Source: Clostridium tetanomorphum (lineage in GTDB: Bacteria > Bacillota > Clostridia > Clostridiales > Clostridiaceae). From it: a DNA stretch of 64,000 bases. Made by a program: the position numbers and the translations under genes. Under the pieces are notes generated by a model. That model was not told where the DNA came from, did no database searches, and saw only the letters and a program-made list of their open reading frames with translations. The stretch is taken from assembly GCF_017873215.1 (NCBI RefSeq), contig NZ_JAGGKA010000017.1:39757-103756 (forward strand). The letters run 5' to 3'. How positions within the stretch are numbered: position 1 is the stretch's first letter; every line of letters begins with the position of its first letter. Positions 17,400 to 25,922 of this stretch are shown here, in pieces.

Positions 17400-17497
17400 G
17401 GGGCTGTCGCATTAAGAAATTTACATACAATATACTTATTTGTAAATTAATATCAAACACAACATGTTGAGAGATTTACTCTTATTGCCACAACCCC
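17400..17497 (+). mobile_element. 98-bp MITE, copy 1
   Basis: Begins GGGGCTGTCGCATTAAG and ends CTTATTGCCACAACCCC; the ends are imperfect inverted repeats. The whole element aligns without gaps to the reverse complement of 40154-40251, also 98 bp. The GGGGCTGTC termini resemble those of IS1182-like elements. It has no coding capacity. It lies between two convergent genes. Confidence 0.75.
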
Positions 17498-17504
17498 ATT
17501 TAAT

Positions 17505-18698
17505 TTATAGCGCCTTTGTTTTCTTAAATTCTTCTTTTATTTTTTCTACTTTTTGCCTATTAGTTAGCAAATTAAAGCCTGTGAGGGCAAGTGCTTTTGC
17601 TCCAATAATTAGAGCATTATCCCCTTCCTTTGAAACAGCCGCATCACAAAATTCTTTAGTATGTGCTACCAGTTCACTTTTTCCTATCTTTATATAAGGA
17701 TGTATTGTAGGAACAACTTGACTAATATTTCCTGCATCTGTTGACCCTATTCCTTTAACATTCTCAGTTTTTATATTGATACCTAAGTATTTCATACTTT
17801 CTTCAAACTCTTTATCAAACTCTTTATTTATTAATAGATTATCCACTGAATTTTGAAATGGAATTATATTAACTTCAGCTCCAGTAATAAGAGCTGCTCC
17901 CCTTGCAATCTCTTTTACTTTCCTAGTAACTTCATCACATCTTTTTCTTGTAGCAGCACGTATATAGAATCTAGCTTTTGCATAATTCGGAACAATATTA
18001 GGCATATCTCCACCATGAGTTATAATACCATGGATTCTTACATCATTTGTTACATGTTGTCTTAATGCATTTATACCGTTATAAAGTTGAATCACAGCAT
18101 CTAAAGCATTTATACCTTTTTCTGGGCAAGCTGCTGCATGAGCTGACTTACCTATAAATTCAAAGTCTAATGGATCTACCGCTAATGAATTACAGGTTAT
18201 TGACGTTTCACTAGAAGGATGTATCATCATACAAAAATCTATACCCTTTAACAAGTTATTTTTCACAAAACTTGCTTTTGCACTTCCATTTTCTCCACCT
18301 TCTTCTGCTGGAGTTCCAAGTACAACTATTTCCCCTCCTATCTCATGTATCACTTTACTTAAAGCTATAGCTGAAGCTATACTTGTAGTTCCTATAATAT
18401 TATGTCCACAAGCGTGTCCTAAATTAGGTAATGCATCATACTCTGCTAAATATCCAATAGTTACTCCCTGCTTACTTGCTTTTTTACGAGCAATAAAAGC
18501 TGTGGGATGTCCCGCTACTCCCCTCTCTATGTTAAACCCATTTTCTTCTAATTTTTTATTTAAAATCTGTGAAGCAAAAAACTCTTGATTTCCCATTTCC
18601 GGATTACTATGAATAGCATGACTTATATTAATATATCCTTCCTTATTCTTTTCAATATCTACCAGAATACATTTTTTTATTTCTTCTAAATTTAACAT
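17505..18698 (-). CDS. M20-family amidohydrolase (aminoacylase/AbgB-like)
   Basis: 397-aa cytosolic dizinc peptidase-fold enzyme. Metal-site motifs are YLAEYDALPNLGHACGHN (about 83-100), TPAEEGGENG (about 128) and MMIHPSS (about 155), with a dimerisation domain containing GKSAHAAACPEKG. The family removes acyl or p-aminobenzoyl groups from amino acids. It is the only gene behind the minus-strand SAM-I riboswitch, so its substrate is likely a sulfur amino-acid derivative, for example an N-acyl or dipeptide form of methionine or cysteine (inference). AGGGGGAG precedes the ATG. Confidence 0.85.
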   Translation of the reverse strand: MLNLEEIKKCILVDIEKNKEGYINISHAIHSNPEMGNQEFFASQILNKKLEENGFNIERGVAGHPTAFIARKKASKQGVTIGYLAEYDALPNLGHACGHNIIGTTSIASAIALSKVIHEIGGEIVVLGTPAEEGGENGSAKASFVKNNLLKGIDFCMMIHPSSETSITCNSLAVDPLDFEFIGKSAHAAACPEKGINALDAVIQLYNGINALRQHVTNDVRIHGIITHGGDMPNIVPNYAKARFYIRAATRKRCDEVTRKVKEIARGAALITGAEVNIIPFQNSVDNLLINKEFDKEFEESMKYLGINIKTENVKGIGSTDAGNISQVVPTIHPYIKIGKSELVAHTKEFCDAAVSKEGDNALIIGAKALALTGFNLLTNRQKVEKIKEEFKKTKAL

Positions 18699-18723
18699 AT
18701 AAATCTCCCCCTTATTTTATATA

Positions 18724-18890
18724 ATAAAAAAACCTCTTCAAAAGAAGAGGTAATATACTTAGATATTCCGCTCTTCTTATCTTTCAAGAAAATAAATTCT
18801 TGCTGGAATTAGCACAGTATTTCTTATAAAAGAAACCCGCTGCCGAGATTTCACAGGGCCATATCCCTCCATCTCTCTGGATAAGAAGTT
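18724..18890 (-). ncRNA. SAM-I (S-box) riboswitch with attenuator, minus strand
   Basis: Read on the minus strand, CTTATCCAGAGAGATGGAGG starts at 18886 and is followed by GGCCCTGTGAAATC, CGGCAGC, GTGCTAATTCCAGC and GAAAGATAAGAAG (to about 18772), the ordered S-box blocks. The terminator ACCTCTTC/GAAGAGGT (18732-18751) with a T run follows. It should switch off the M20 amidase gene when S-adenosylmethionine is plentiful. Confidence 0.93.
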
Positions 18891-18934
18891 AATCAATATA
18901 TTATTATAAACTACACTACTCCTTTAAAACTAAA

Positions 18935-18994
18935 ATGTCAATAGATAATTTTTTTATTTTATCTATTGACATCTTAAAAATTTGAAACTATAAT
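18935..18994. promoter_or_regulatory. Divergent promoter region with a 14-bp inverted repeat
   Basis: ATGTCAATAGATAA (18935-18948) and TTATCTATTGACAT (18959-18972) are perfect inverted repeats, each containing a TTGACA box facing outward. On the plus strand TTGACA (18966-18971) is 17 bases from TATAAT (18989-18994), a near-consensus promoter for metNIQ. The minus-strand -35 (18941-18936) has only a weak -10 (TAGTGT) at 17 bases. Confidence 0.7.
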
Positions 18995-19040
18995 AACATA
19001 CAAGCAAGAAAAGCTTGCTATTAAAAAATCGAATATAAAT

Positions 19041-19220
19041 CCTTATCAAGAGAAACTGAGGGACTGGCCCTATGATGTTTCAGCAACCGCATAATTGTGC
19101 ATGGTGCTAAATCCAGCAGAACTTTGTTCTGAAAGATGAGGGAAGGAATAAGTATTTATTGCCCTTCCAAGGGTTTTTTTTATACATAAAATCCTCTTCT
19201 TTAGAACGAAGAGGATTTTT
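19041..19220 (+). ncRNA. SAM-I (S-box) riboswitch with attenuator, plus strand
   Basis: CTTATCAAGAGAAACTGAGG, GACTGGCCCTATGATGTTTC, AGCAACC, GGTGCTAAATCCAGC and GAAAGATGAG (19042-19140) are the ordered S-box blocks. A hairpin with T run lies at 19141-19180, and a second 12-bp terminator (19188-19199 with 19208-19219) follows. It controls the methionine importer genes. Confidence 0.93.
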
Positions 19221-19248
19221 ATTTTGTAAAAATTAGGGGGAATGAAAA

Positions 19249-20328
19249 TTGATATTGCTACATAATGTAAAAAAATCTTATTTTAGTAATAATAATACTA
19301 TTAATGCATTAAATAATATAAGTTTGCAAATAGATAAGGGGGATATTTTTGGAGTTATTGGATATAGTGGTGCAGGAAAAAGTACTTTGATACGCTGTAT
19401 AAATCTTTTAGAGAAACCTACCAGTGGAAAAGTATTTGTCAATAATATAGAACTTACAAATTTAAAAGAAAAAGAACTTAGAAAGTGTAGAGAAAAAATA
19501 GGAATGATATTTCAGCATTTTAATTTAATGAATAATCGAAATGTGTTTAAAAATATTGCTTATCCACTAAAGGGAAAATCACTTACTAAAGAAGACATTA
19601 AAAATAAAATAACAAATTTACTAAAACTTGTTGGTCTTGAAGATAAAGCCTTTGCTTATCCTTCTCAATTAAGTGGCGGTCAAAAACAAAGAGTAGCTAT
19701 TGCAAGAGCCCTTGCTAATGAACCTGAAGTTCTTTTGTGTGATGAAGCTACATCTGCCCTTGATCCGCAAAATACAAAATCAATATTAAATTTATTAAAA
19801 GAAATTAATAATAGACTTAATCTAACAATAGTAATCATAACTCATCAAATGGAGGTAGTTAAAGATATATGTAATAAGGTTGCAATAATGGAAAATGGTG
19901 AAATCGTAGAAAAGGGAAGCATTGTAGATGTATTTGCAAAACCTAAAACAAAAATAGCTAAAGATTTTATTGCCAATACAATGCACTATGACAATATTTT
20001 TCAGTTATTAAATAGTAATAAATTTATTAAAGATTCCTCACATGAAGGAATAACTGTAAAAATCTCATTTATAGGTCAGTCAACTGGTCAAGCATTTATA
20101 TCTAAAATATCAATAGACTATAAAATATATGCAAATATATTATTTGGAAACATTGAAATCTTGCAAGGTATCCCTATTGGAAATTTAATAGTTAAATTTA
20201 ATGGTATTGAAGAAAAAATATTTAAAGCTTTAGAATATTTAAAAGAAAATAACATAAATGTGGAGGTGTTAGATTATGATAAAATTTCTAAATTTAATAA
20301 TTCCCAATGTGGTGGACCTATTTCCTGA
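19249..20328 (+). CDS. metN: Methionine ABC transporter ATPase MetN
   Basis: 359 aa. Walker A GYSGAGKST (about 41-49), signature LSGGQKQRVAIARAL, Walker B VLLCDEATSALDP, and a C-terminal NIL domain that senses methionine. It powers MetI for uptake of methionine and related thio compounds. The start is TTG 19249, with AGGGGG 8 bases upstream; the nearby ATG 19242 leads to a stop within eight codons. Its 3' end overlaps metI by 53 bases in another frame. Confidence 0.94.
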   Translation: MILLHNVKKSYFSNNNTINALNNISLQIDKGDIFGVIGYSGAGKSTLIRCINLLEKPTSGKVFVNNIELTNLKEKELRKCREKIGMIFQHFNLMNNRNVFKNIAYPLKGKSLTKEDIKNKITNLLKLVGLEDKAFAYPSQLSGGQKQRVAIARALANEPEVLLCDEATSALDPQNTKSILNLLKEINNRLNLTIVIITHQMEVVKDICNKVAIMENGEIVEKGSIVDVFAKPKTKIAKDFIANTMHYDNIFQLLNSNKFIKDSSHEGITVKISFIGQSTGQAFISKISIDYKIYANILFGNIEILQGIPIGNLIVKFNGIEEKIFKALEYLKENNINVEVLDYDKISKFNNSQCGGPIS

Positions 20329-20956
20329 TATGATAAAAGCACTTTGGGAAACTATATATATGGTTGGAATCTCAGGTATAATATCATCCTTAATAGGAAT
20401 ACCTTTAGGAATTATTTTAGTCGTAACAAGAGAAAATAATTTATTAGAAAATAAAGTTGTTTTTAATATGATTGGAAAAGTAGTTAATATATTTAGATCT
20501 ATACCATTTGTAATACTTTTAACTGCTATAATTCCCATAACTAGACTTATCGTTGGTACAACAATAGGTACAAAAGGCGCAATAGTCCCCTTAGTTTTTG
20601 GAACAGCTCCTTTTGTTGCAAGACAAATAGAATCTACATTACTTAAAGTAGATCCTGGAGTTATAGAAGCTGCAAAATCTATGGGGTCTAGTCCTTTAGA
20701 AATAATTTTTAGGATTCTTTTAATTGAAGGACTTCCTGGCATTGTTTATGCCCTTACTATTACCACAGTAAGTTTAATTGGTTTTTCTGCTGTGGCAGGT
20801 ACAGTTGGTGGAGGTGGTCTTGGGGACTTTGCAATAAGATATGGTTATCAGTATTTCAAAACTGATGTTATGGTTATTACAATTATAATACTTCTCATTA
20901 TAGTAAATTTAATACAAAGTTTAGGTGATATATTATTAAAAAAGCTAAGTCATTAA
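20276..20956 (+). CDS. metI: Methionine ABC transporter permease MetI
   Basis: 226-aa inner-membrane permease with five predicted helices and the EAA-type loop GVIEAAKSMGSSPLEIIFRI. ATG 20276 is supported by GGAGGTGTTAGATT immediately upstream, within metN. The 53-base overlap with metN implies coupled translation. Part of metNIQ under S-box control. Confidence 0.94.
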   Translation: MIKFLNLIIPNVVDLFPDMIKALWETIYMVGISGIISSLIGIPLGIILVVTRENNLLENKVVFNMIGKVVNIFRSIPFVILLTAIIPITRLIVGTTIGTKGAIVPLVFGTAPFVARQIESTLLKVDPGVIEAAKSMGSSPLEIIFRILLIEGLPGIVYALTITTVSLIGFSAVAGTVGGGGLGDFAIRYGYQYFKTDVMVITIIILLIIVNLIQSLGDILLKKLSH

Positions 20957-20975
20957 TTTAAAGGAGGATTCAAAA

Positions 20976-21809
20976 ATGAAATTTAAAAAATTGATAGGTA
21001 TTACTTTATCAACATTATTAACAGTAACTTCATTAACTGCCTGTGGAGGAAAACAAACTTCTTCTAATTCTACAGATAAACAACAAGTAATAAAGCTAGG
21101 TATAACTGGAGATGAACATGAAATTTGGGACAATATCAAAAAAAGACTAGCTAAAGATAATATAGATCTTCAAATAATATCGTTTAATGATTATATACGT
21201 CCCAATATAGCACTATCTGATGGTGAAATAGATGCTAATGCATTTCAAACTATAATTTATTTTAATAAATTTAAAGAGGATCATAAATTGGATTTAACTT
21301 CTTTAGGATACACTGTCCTTGCTCCTATGGGTATATACTCTTCTAAAATAAAAGACGTTAAAGAATTAAACGAAAATAGTAAAGTTGCCATTCCAAATGA
21401 TCCTACTAATGGCGGTAGAGCCCTTATTCTATTACAAAGTGCAGGACTTATAAAATTAAAGGAAGATTCTGGTGTTACTCCTACAATAAAAGATATAGCT
21501 GAAAACCCAAAAAAGCTAAAAATATCCGAGCTTGTTGCTACACAAATTCCTAGATCCATAAAAGATATTGATATTGCTGTTATCAATAATGGTATAGCTG
21601 TAGATGCTGGTTATTCTCCACTTAAAGATTCTATTTATATTGAAGATGCCAAAAATCCTAACTCAAAAAATTACTTTAATATAATAGCTATAAAAACAAA
21701 GGATAAGGATAACCCTTCTTTGAAAAAATTATTACAAGTATATCAAACTGAAGAAACTAAACAACTTATAGAAAAAGTTTATAAAGGTTCCTCTTTACCA
21801 GCATTTTAG
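20976..21809 (+). CDS. metQ: Methionine-binding lipoprotein MetQ (NlpA family)
   Basis: 277-aa lipoprotein. Signal MKFKKLIGITLSTLLTVTS, lipobox LTAC, so Cys23 is lipidated. The NlpA-type fold shows KLGITGDEHEIWDNIKKRL, DANAFQTIIYFNKF and AIPNDPTNGGRALILLQSAG. It captures methionine outside the membrane for MetNI. AAAGGAGG precedes the ATG. Last gene of the operon. Confidence 0.94.
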   Translation: MKFKKLIGITLSTLLTVTSLTACGGKQTSSNSTDKQQVIKLGITGDEHEIWDNIKKRLAKDNIDLQIISFNDYIRPNIALSDGEIDANAFQTIIYFNKFKEDHKLDLTSLGYTVLAPMGIYSSKIKDVKELNENSKVAIPNDPTNGGRALILLQSAGLIKLKEDSGVTPTIKDIAENPKKLKISELVATQIPRSIKDIDIAVINNGIAVDAGYSPLKDSIYIEDAKNPNSKNYFNIIAIKTKDKDNPSLKKLLQVYQTEETKQLIEKVYKGSSLPAF

Positions 21810-21839
21810 AAAACTTATTCTAAATAAAAACTATCTTCT

Positions 21840-21895
21840 ATGAAGTAAGGATTCTAAGTTTAGATATTATATTAAACTTAGAATCCTTACTTCAT
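21840..21895 (+). terminator. 23-bp perfect hairpin terminator of metNIQ
   Basis: Arms 21840-21862 and 21873-21895 pair without a mismatch over a 10-base loop. Confidence 0.88.
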
Positions 21896-21992
21896 ACTTT
21901 AATTAATAATTATAAGCAAATTATCCATTATCTTTTACTTTATAAAAATCTCCATATCCTATATTAAATATATTCTTTTTATACTTTGATTT

Positions 21993-22553
21993 TTACTCTA
22001 TGTTCAATTGCTCTTTCATCATTCTTAAAGTCATTCCACCCTGTATACCACTATACACATATCCTTCCTCATCTACAAAAAGTGAAGTAGGAAACCCTTG
22101 TATTCCATATGATTCTGTTACTTTTTGGTCTATATCCAATAATACTGGAAAACTATAATTATTTTTATTTATAAAATCTTTTACTATATCAGCTTTTTCT
22201 CCAACATCTATGGCTAATATAACAATATTCTTATCTTTTGTTTCTTTATATAATTTTTCTATGTCTTTCATTTCAACTTTACAATATCCACACCATGTGG
22301 CCCAAAAATTTAAAAATACCTTCTTACCTTTAAATTGACTTAATGAAACTTCTTTGCCATTTATATCTTTTAATTTAAAATCTATTGCTTGAAGCTTTTT
22401 AGTCTCTTTTTTTTCTGTTTCATTAATATTTTCATCTTTATTATTTATTGTTATATCATTCTTATTAATTGCATTGTTATTATAATACTTAACTACAAAT
22501 ATTGATATTCCTATAAGTATTAATAGTGAAATAATAAATACTTTTTTCCTCAA
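21993..22553 (-). CDS. TlpA/ResA-like thioredoxin-fold lipid-side oxidoreductase
   Basis: 186 aa with an N-terminal membrane anchor (KKVFIISLLILIGISIFVV), a Lys/Asn-rich spacer, and a thioredoxin domain with active site WATWCGYCKVEM (about residues 89-100) and cis-Pro loop GIQGFPTSLFVD. Anchored outside the membrane, it would reduce or exchange disulfides using electrons passed on by CcdA, encoded 12 bases upstream. The start is a TTG behind AAAGGGGGA. No cytochrome c gene is in the window, so a target other than cytochrome c is likely. Confidence 0.88.
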   Translation of the reverse strand: MRKKVFIISLLILIGISIFVVKYYNNNAINKNDITINNKDENINETEKKETKKLQAIDFKLKDINGKEVSLSQFKGKKVFLNFWATWCGYCKVEMKDIEKLYKETKDKNIVILAIDVGEKADIVKDFINKNNYSFPVLLDIDQKVTESYGIQGFPTSLFVDEEGYVYSGIQGGMTLRMMKEQLNIE

Positions 22554-22565
22554 TTTTATCCCCCT

Positions 22566-23261
22566 TTAGCTAAATATATTATTTAAAATATAAGTCTTAT
22601 CTATAAAAGTCATAATACCCATAGCTATCAATATTATTCCACTTATTATAGATATAATATTAAAATATCTATAAACTTTTCTTATGTATTTGGATATACT
22701 ATCTACTAAAAATGCTGAAAGTATAAAAGGAATAGCAAGCCCTAATGAATATGTTAATAGTAACATTATACCTTTATAAAGAGTTGCTTCATTGCTAGCA
22801 TATATTAATATGGACGTTAATACAGGCCCTATACAAGGTGTCCATCCTATAGCAAAAGCCATACCCATTATAATTGAACTTATGCCTAACTTAAACTTGT
22901 TAAAATCTAATAATCTTTTCTCATAAAAAAATGCTTTAATTTTAAATAATCCTGTAGTATGAATACCGAATATTATAATTAATATACCACCAATTTTTCT
23001 TAAAATATTTCTATTAGCAATAAATATTTTCCCTAAAGATGTTATAGACACTCCCATTAAAATAAAAATAATAGAAAAACCTATAGTAAACCCTATAGCT
23101 TTATAAATTACAGTGATTTTATCTTTTTGTTTATTAATATCCTCTAAAGCCGTTCCTGTCAAATAAGTCAAATACATAGGTACTAATGGTAAAACACAAG
23201 GAGATAAGAACGATAATACACCTGAAGCAAAAGCAAGAATTAATGATATATCCTTATCCAA
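22566..23261 (-). CDS. ccdA: CcdA/DsbD-type transmembrane electron carrier
   Basis: 231-aa polytopic membrane protein (about six helices) with the two redox cysteines: FLSPCVLPLVPMYL near residue 22 and GWTPCIGPVLTS near 139. It moves electrons from cytosolic thioredoxin to extracellular thioredoxin-like proteins such as the TlpA homologue downstream. TTG start at 23261, with AGGAGGGGG upstream. The two genes form one operon. Confidence 0.9.
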   Translation of the reverse strand: MDKDISLILAFASGVLSFLSPCVLPLVPMYLTYLTGTALEDINKQKDKITVIYKAIGFTIGFSIIFILMGVSITSLGKIFIANRNILRKIGGILIIIFGIHTTGLFKIKAFFYEKRLLDFNKFKLGISSIIMGMAFAIGWTPCIGPVLTSILIYASNEATLYKGIMLLLTYSLGLAIPFILSAFLVDSISKYIRKVYRYFNIISIISGIILIAMGIMTFIDKTYILNNIFS

Positions 23262-23333
23262 ATATCCCCCTCCTTTTAACTTATAATTAAATTTAATTAT
23301 ATCTAAATATTATGAAGATATTATGAAGAATAA

Positions 23334-23385
23334 AAGTATTATTGATCTTTAAATATATAATCTTATTAAAGACTCAATAATACTT
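23334..23385 (-). terminator. Hairpin after the GNAT gene
   Basis: AAGTATTATTGA (23334-23345) pairs with TCAATAATACTT (23374-23385), and an inner TCTTTAA/TTAAAGA pair extends it. It lies just past the stop of the minus-strand acetyltransferase gene. Confidence 0.7.
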
Positions 23386-23400
23386 CTATTAATTATTTAT

Positions 23401-23835
23401 TTATACTCGTATAATAGACAATCTTTCCATAAATGCTTGTGGCTTTTCTAATTCTTCGAAACCATGATGTTTATAAAATCCTTGAGCATCTTTAGTAGCC
23501 AACATAAGTCTTTCAATATTCTCCATATCCGGATGTTCTAATATACATCCTATCATCCATTTACCTAGACCCTTATTTCTGTAATCTTCATGAATAAATA
23601 CATCTCTTACATATCCAAATGTAATATAATCTGTTACAACTCTTGCAAACCCTATTTGTACGTCTTTATGATATAGACTAAAGCACAGAGAATTTTTTAC
23701 TGATTTTTCGATAATATCTCTATTTCTTTTACCTGCCCAATAAGATCTAGATAATAATTGACTTACTACAGTAATATCCACTTTTGTTGGATCCGTAGTT
23801 ATAGTAAATTCTCCTCTTTCATAAATTTTGTTCAT
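23401..23835 (-). CDS. GNAT-family N-acetyltransferase
   Basis: 144-aa single-domain acetyltransferase. The acetyl-CoA loop is EDYRNKGLGKWMIG (about 84-97), preceded by the beta strand VRDVFIHE, and it ends AQGFYKHHGFEEL. Substrate unknown. The ATG lies 16 bases after AAAGGAGG, an unusually long gap, but I see no better start. Confidence 0.85.
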   Translation of the reverse strand: MNKIYERGEFTITTDPTKVDITVVSQLLSRSYWAGKRNRDIIEKSVKNSLCFSLYHKDVQIGFARVVTDYITFGYVRDVFIHEDYRNKGLGKWMIGCILEHPDMENIERLMLATKDAQGFYKHHGFEELEKPQAFMERLSIIRV

Positions 23836-24137
23836 TTTATTTTCTTCTTATCCTCCTTTAAAATAATTATACTTTAGCCTAAACTATGGGTAGATAATTT
23901 TTTATCATTACCATAAAATTTATGCATAATGATTATATATTATAATTGGAACTTTTCATATATGTTTTTTTGTAATTTTATAGTTAATTTATAAAAAACT
24001 TTTTTACAAATTAGGACAATTATCTGTAATTATATAAACTTATATTATAATAGCTTTACTTAGATAAATAGTTAACTGCTACTATAATAAAATTAGTTCT
24101 AATACTTATTAAATACTATGTAAATTTTTATATAATC

Positions 24138-24166
24138 TTGACATAAAAAATTAAAAATATTATAAT
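24138..24166 (+). promoter_or_regulatory. Sigma-A promoter of the T-box/asnS transcript
   Basis: TTGACA (24138-24143), 17-base spacer, TATAAT (24161-24166): consensus boxes with ideal spacing. Between 23836 and 24137 I see only AT-rich sequence. Confidence 0.88.
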
Positions 24167-24207
24167 GACTAGATATAAGTTAATAATAAAATTAATATAT
24201 TATAAAC

Positions 24208-24478
24208 TATGATGAGAAGAGTATGTAAAGGAAGTAACTTTAGCGAGCCAGTGGTAGTGTAAGACTGGTGTGATGCCTTTATTGAAGAACATCTCTGAGT
24301 TTCTAACCGAAATCAAAATTTTGATAGTAGGCTTAGAGGTTTCCAAAACCTTATTTTTGGTATGTATAGATTTTTCTGTACAGATATGAGGCGGCCAAAT
24401 TTTTGGCAAATTGGGTGGTACCGCGAAAATCAGTCTTTCGTCCCTTTATTTAAAGGATGAAAGGCTTTTATTTTTATA
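24208..24478 (+). ncRNA. T-box riboswitch, asparagine specifier
   Basis: The leader of asnS shows a stem I region, the conserved T-box TGGGTGGTACCGCG (24412-24425) that pairs with uncharged tRNA, and a terminator/antiterminator segment (24430-24474, CTTTCGTCC...GGATGAAAGG, then T-rich). In the specifier region TTTCTAACCG, AAC (24305-24307) is an Asn codon, which fits the downstream gene. Uncharged tRNA-Asn should allow read-through. Confidence 0.93.
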
Positions 24479-24508
24479 TAATAAAAAATATTAAGGAGGC
24501 AACCAAAA

Positions 24509-25900
24509 ATGGAAAACATATTAGTGAGACAACTTTATAGAGAAACTGAAAAATTCATTGATAAAGATATTAGTATATCTGGATGGATTAGAACAGAGAG
24601 GGTATCAAAAAACTTTGGTTTTATAGAATTAAATGATGGAAGTTTTTTTAAAAATATTCAAATAGTTTTTGATGCCAAATTAGGCAACTTTGAGGAAATA
24701 TCAAAACTGGCTATTAGTTCATCTTTAACAGTTGAAGGTAAATTAGTTCTTACTCCTGAATCAAAACAGCCTTTTGAAATACATGCTTCTAATATAATAA
24801 TAGAAGGACTTTCTTCTTCTGATTATCCTCTTCAGAAGAAAAGACATACTCTTGAATATTTAAGAACTATTGCTCATCTAAGACCTAGAAGTAATACTTT
24901 TTCGGCTGTATTTAGAGTGCGTTCATTAGCAGCTTACGCTATACACAAATTTTTCCAAGATCAAAACTTTGTTTATGTTCATACACCAATAATTACAGGT
25001 AGTGATTGTGAAGGTGCTGGAGAAATGTTTAGACTTACAACTTTAGATTTAAATAACGTACCTAAAGATAAAGAAGGAAATATAGATTTTTCTAGAGACT
25101 TTTTTAATAAAGAAGCTAATCTTACTGTAAGTGGCCAATTATCCGCAGAAACTTACGCTTTAGCCTTTAGAAATGTTTATACTTTCGGTCCTACTTTTAG
25201 AGCTGAAAACTCAAATACTGCAAGACATGCTGCTGAGTTCTGGATGATAGAACCTGAAATGGCTTTCGCAGAATTAAGTGATTATATGGACGTAGCAGAA
25301 GATATGGTTAAATATGTAATAAACTATGTTATGGAAAATGCTCCAGAAGAAATGAATTTCTTCAATAGTTTTATAGATAAGGGATTATTTGAAAGATTAG
25401 ATAATGTGGTAAATTCAAATTTTGCTAGAATAACATATACTGAAGCAGTAGATCTTCTAAAAAAATCTGGAGAACAATTCCAATATCCTGTTGAATGGGG
25501 TATCGATCTTCAAACTGAACATGAAAGGTATATAACTGAAAAAATATTTAAAAAGCCAGTATTTGTTACTGATTATCCAAAAGATATTAAAGCGTTCTAT
25601 ATGAGAATAAATGATGATGGAAAAACGGTAGCTGCTGCTGACCTTTTAGTTCCTGGAATTGGTGAAATAATAGGCGGAAGCCAAAGGGAAGAAAGATTAG
25701 ACATATTAGAACGTAGAATGGAAGAATTAGGACTTAAAAAAGAAGATTATTGGTGGTACTTGGAATTAAGAAAATATGGTGGAACAAAACATTCAGGTTT
25801 TGGATTAGGTTTTGAAAGAATTTTAATGTATATGACTGGAATATCAAACATAAGAGATGTTATACCATTCCCTAGAACAACTGGTTCTGCAGAATTCTAA
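24509..25900 (+). CDS. asnS: Asparaginyl-tRNA synthetase
   Basis: 463-aa class II synthetase. N-terminal OB-fold anticodon domain ([20 protein letters not shown]), motif 2 region [20 protein letters not shown] and motif 3 [31 protein letters not shown] is typical of bacterial AsnRS rather than AspRS. It charges tRNA-Asn in the cytosol. AAGGAGG lies 11 bases before the ATG. Regulated by the T-box leader. Confidence 0.97.
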   Translation: MENILVRQLYRETEKFIDKDISISGWIRTERVSKNFGFIELNDGSFFKNIQIVFDAKLGNFEEISKLAISSSLTVEGKLVLTPESKQPFEIHASNIIIEGLSSSDYPLQKKRHTLEYLRTIAHLRPRSNTFSAVFRVRSLAAYAIHKFFQDQNFVYVHTPIITGSDCEGAGEMFRLTTLDLNNVPKDKEGNIDFSRDFFNKEANLTVSGQLSAETYALAFRNVYTFGPTFRAENSNTARHAAEFWMIEPEMAFAELSDYMDVAEDMVKYVINYVMENAPEEMNFFNSFIDKGLFERLDNVVNSNFARITYTEAVDLLKKSGEQFQYPVEWGIDLQTEHERYITEKIFKKPVFVTDYPKDIKAFYMRINDDGKTVAAADLLVPGIGEIIGGSQREERLDILERRMEELGLKKEDYWWYLELRKYGGTKHSGFGLGFERILMYMTGISNIRDVIPFPRTTGSAEF

Positions 25901-25922
25901 AAATTAAAAAGGAGATATCTTT

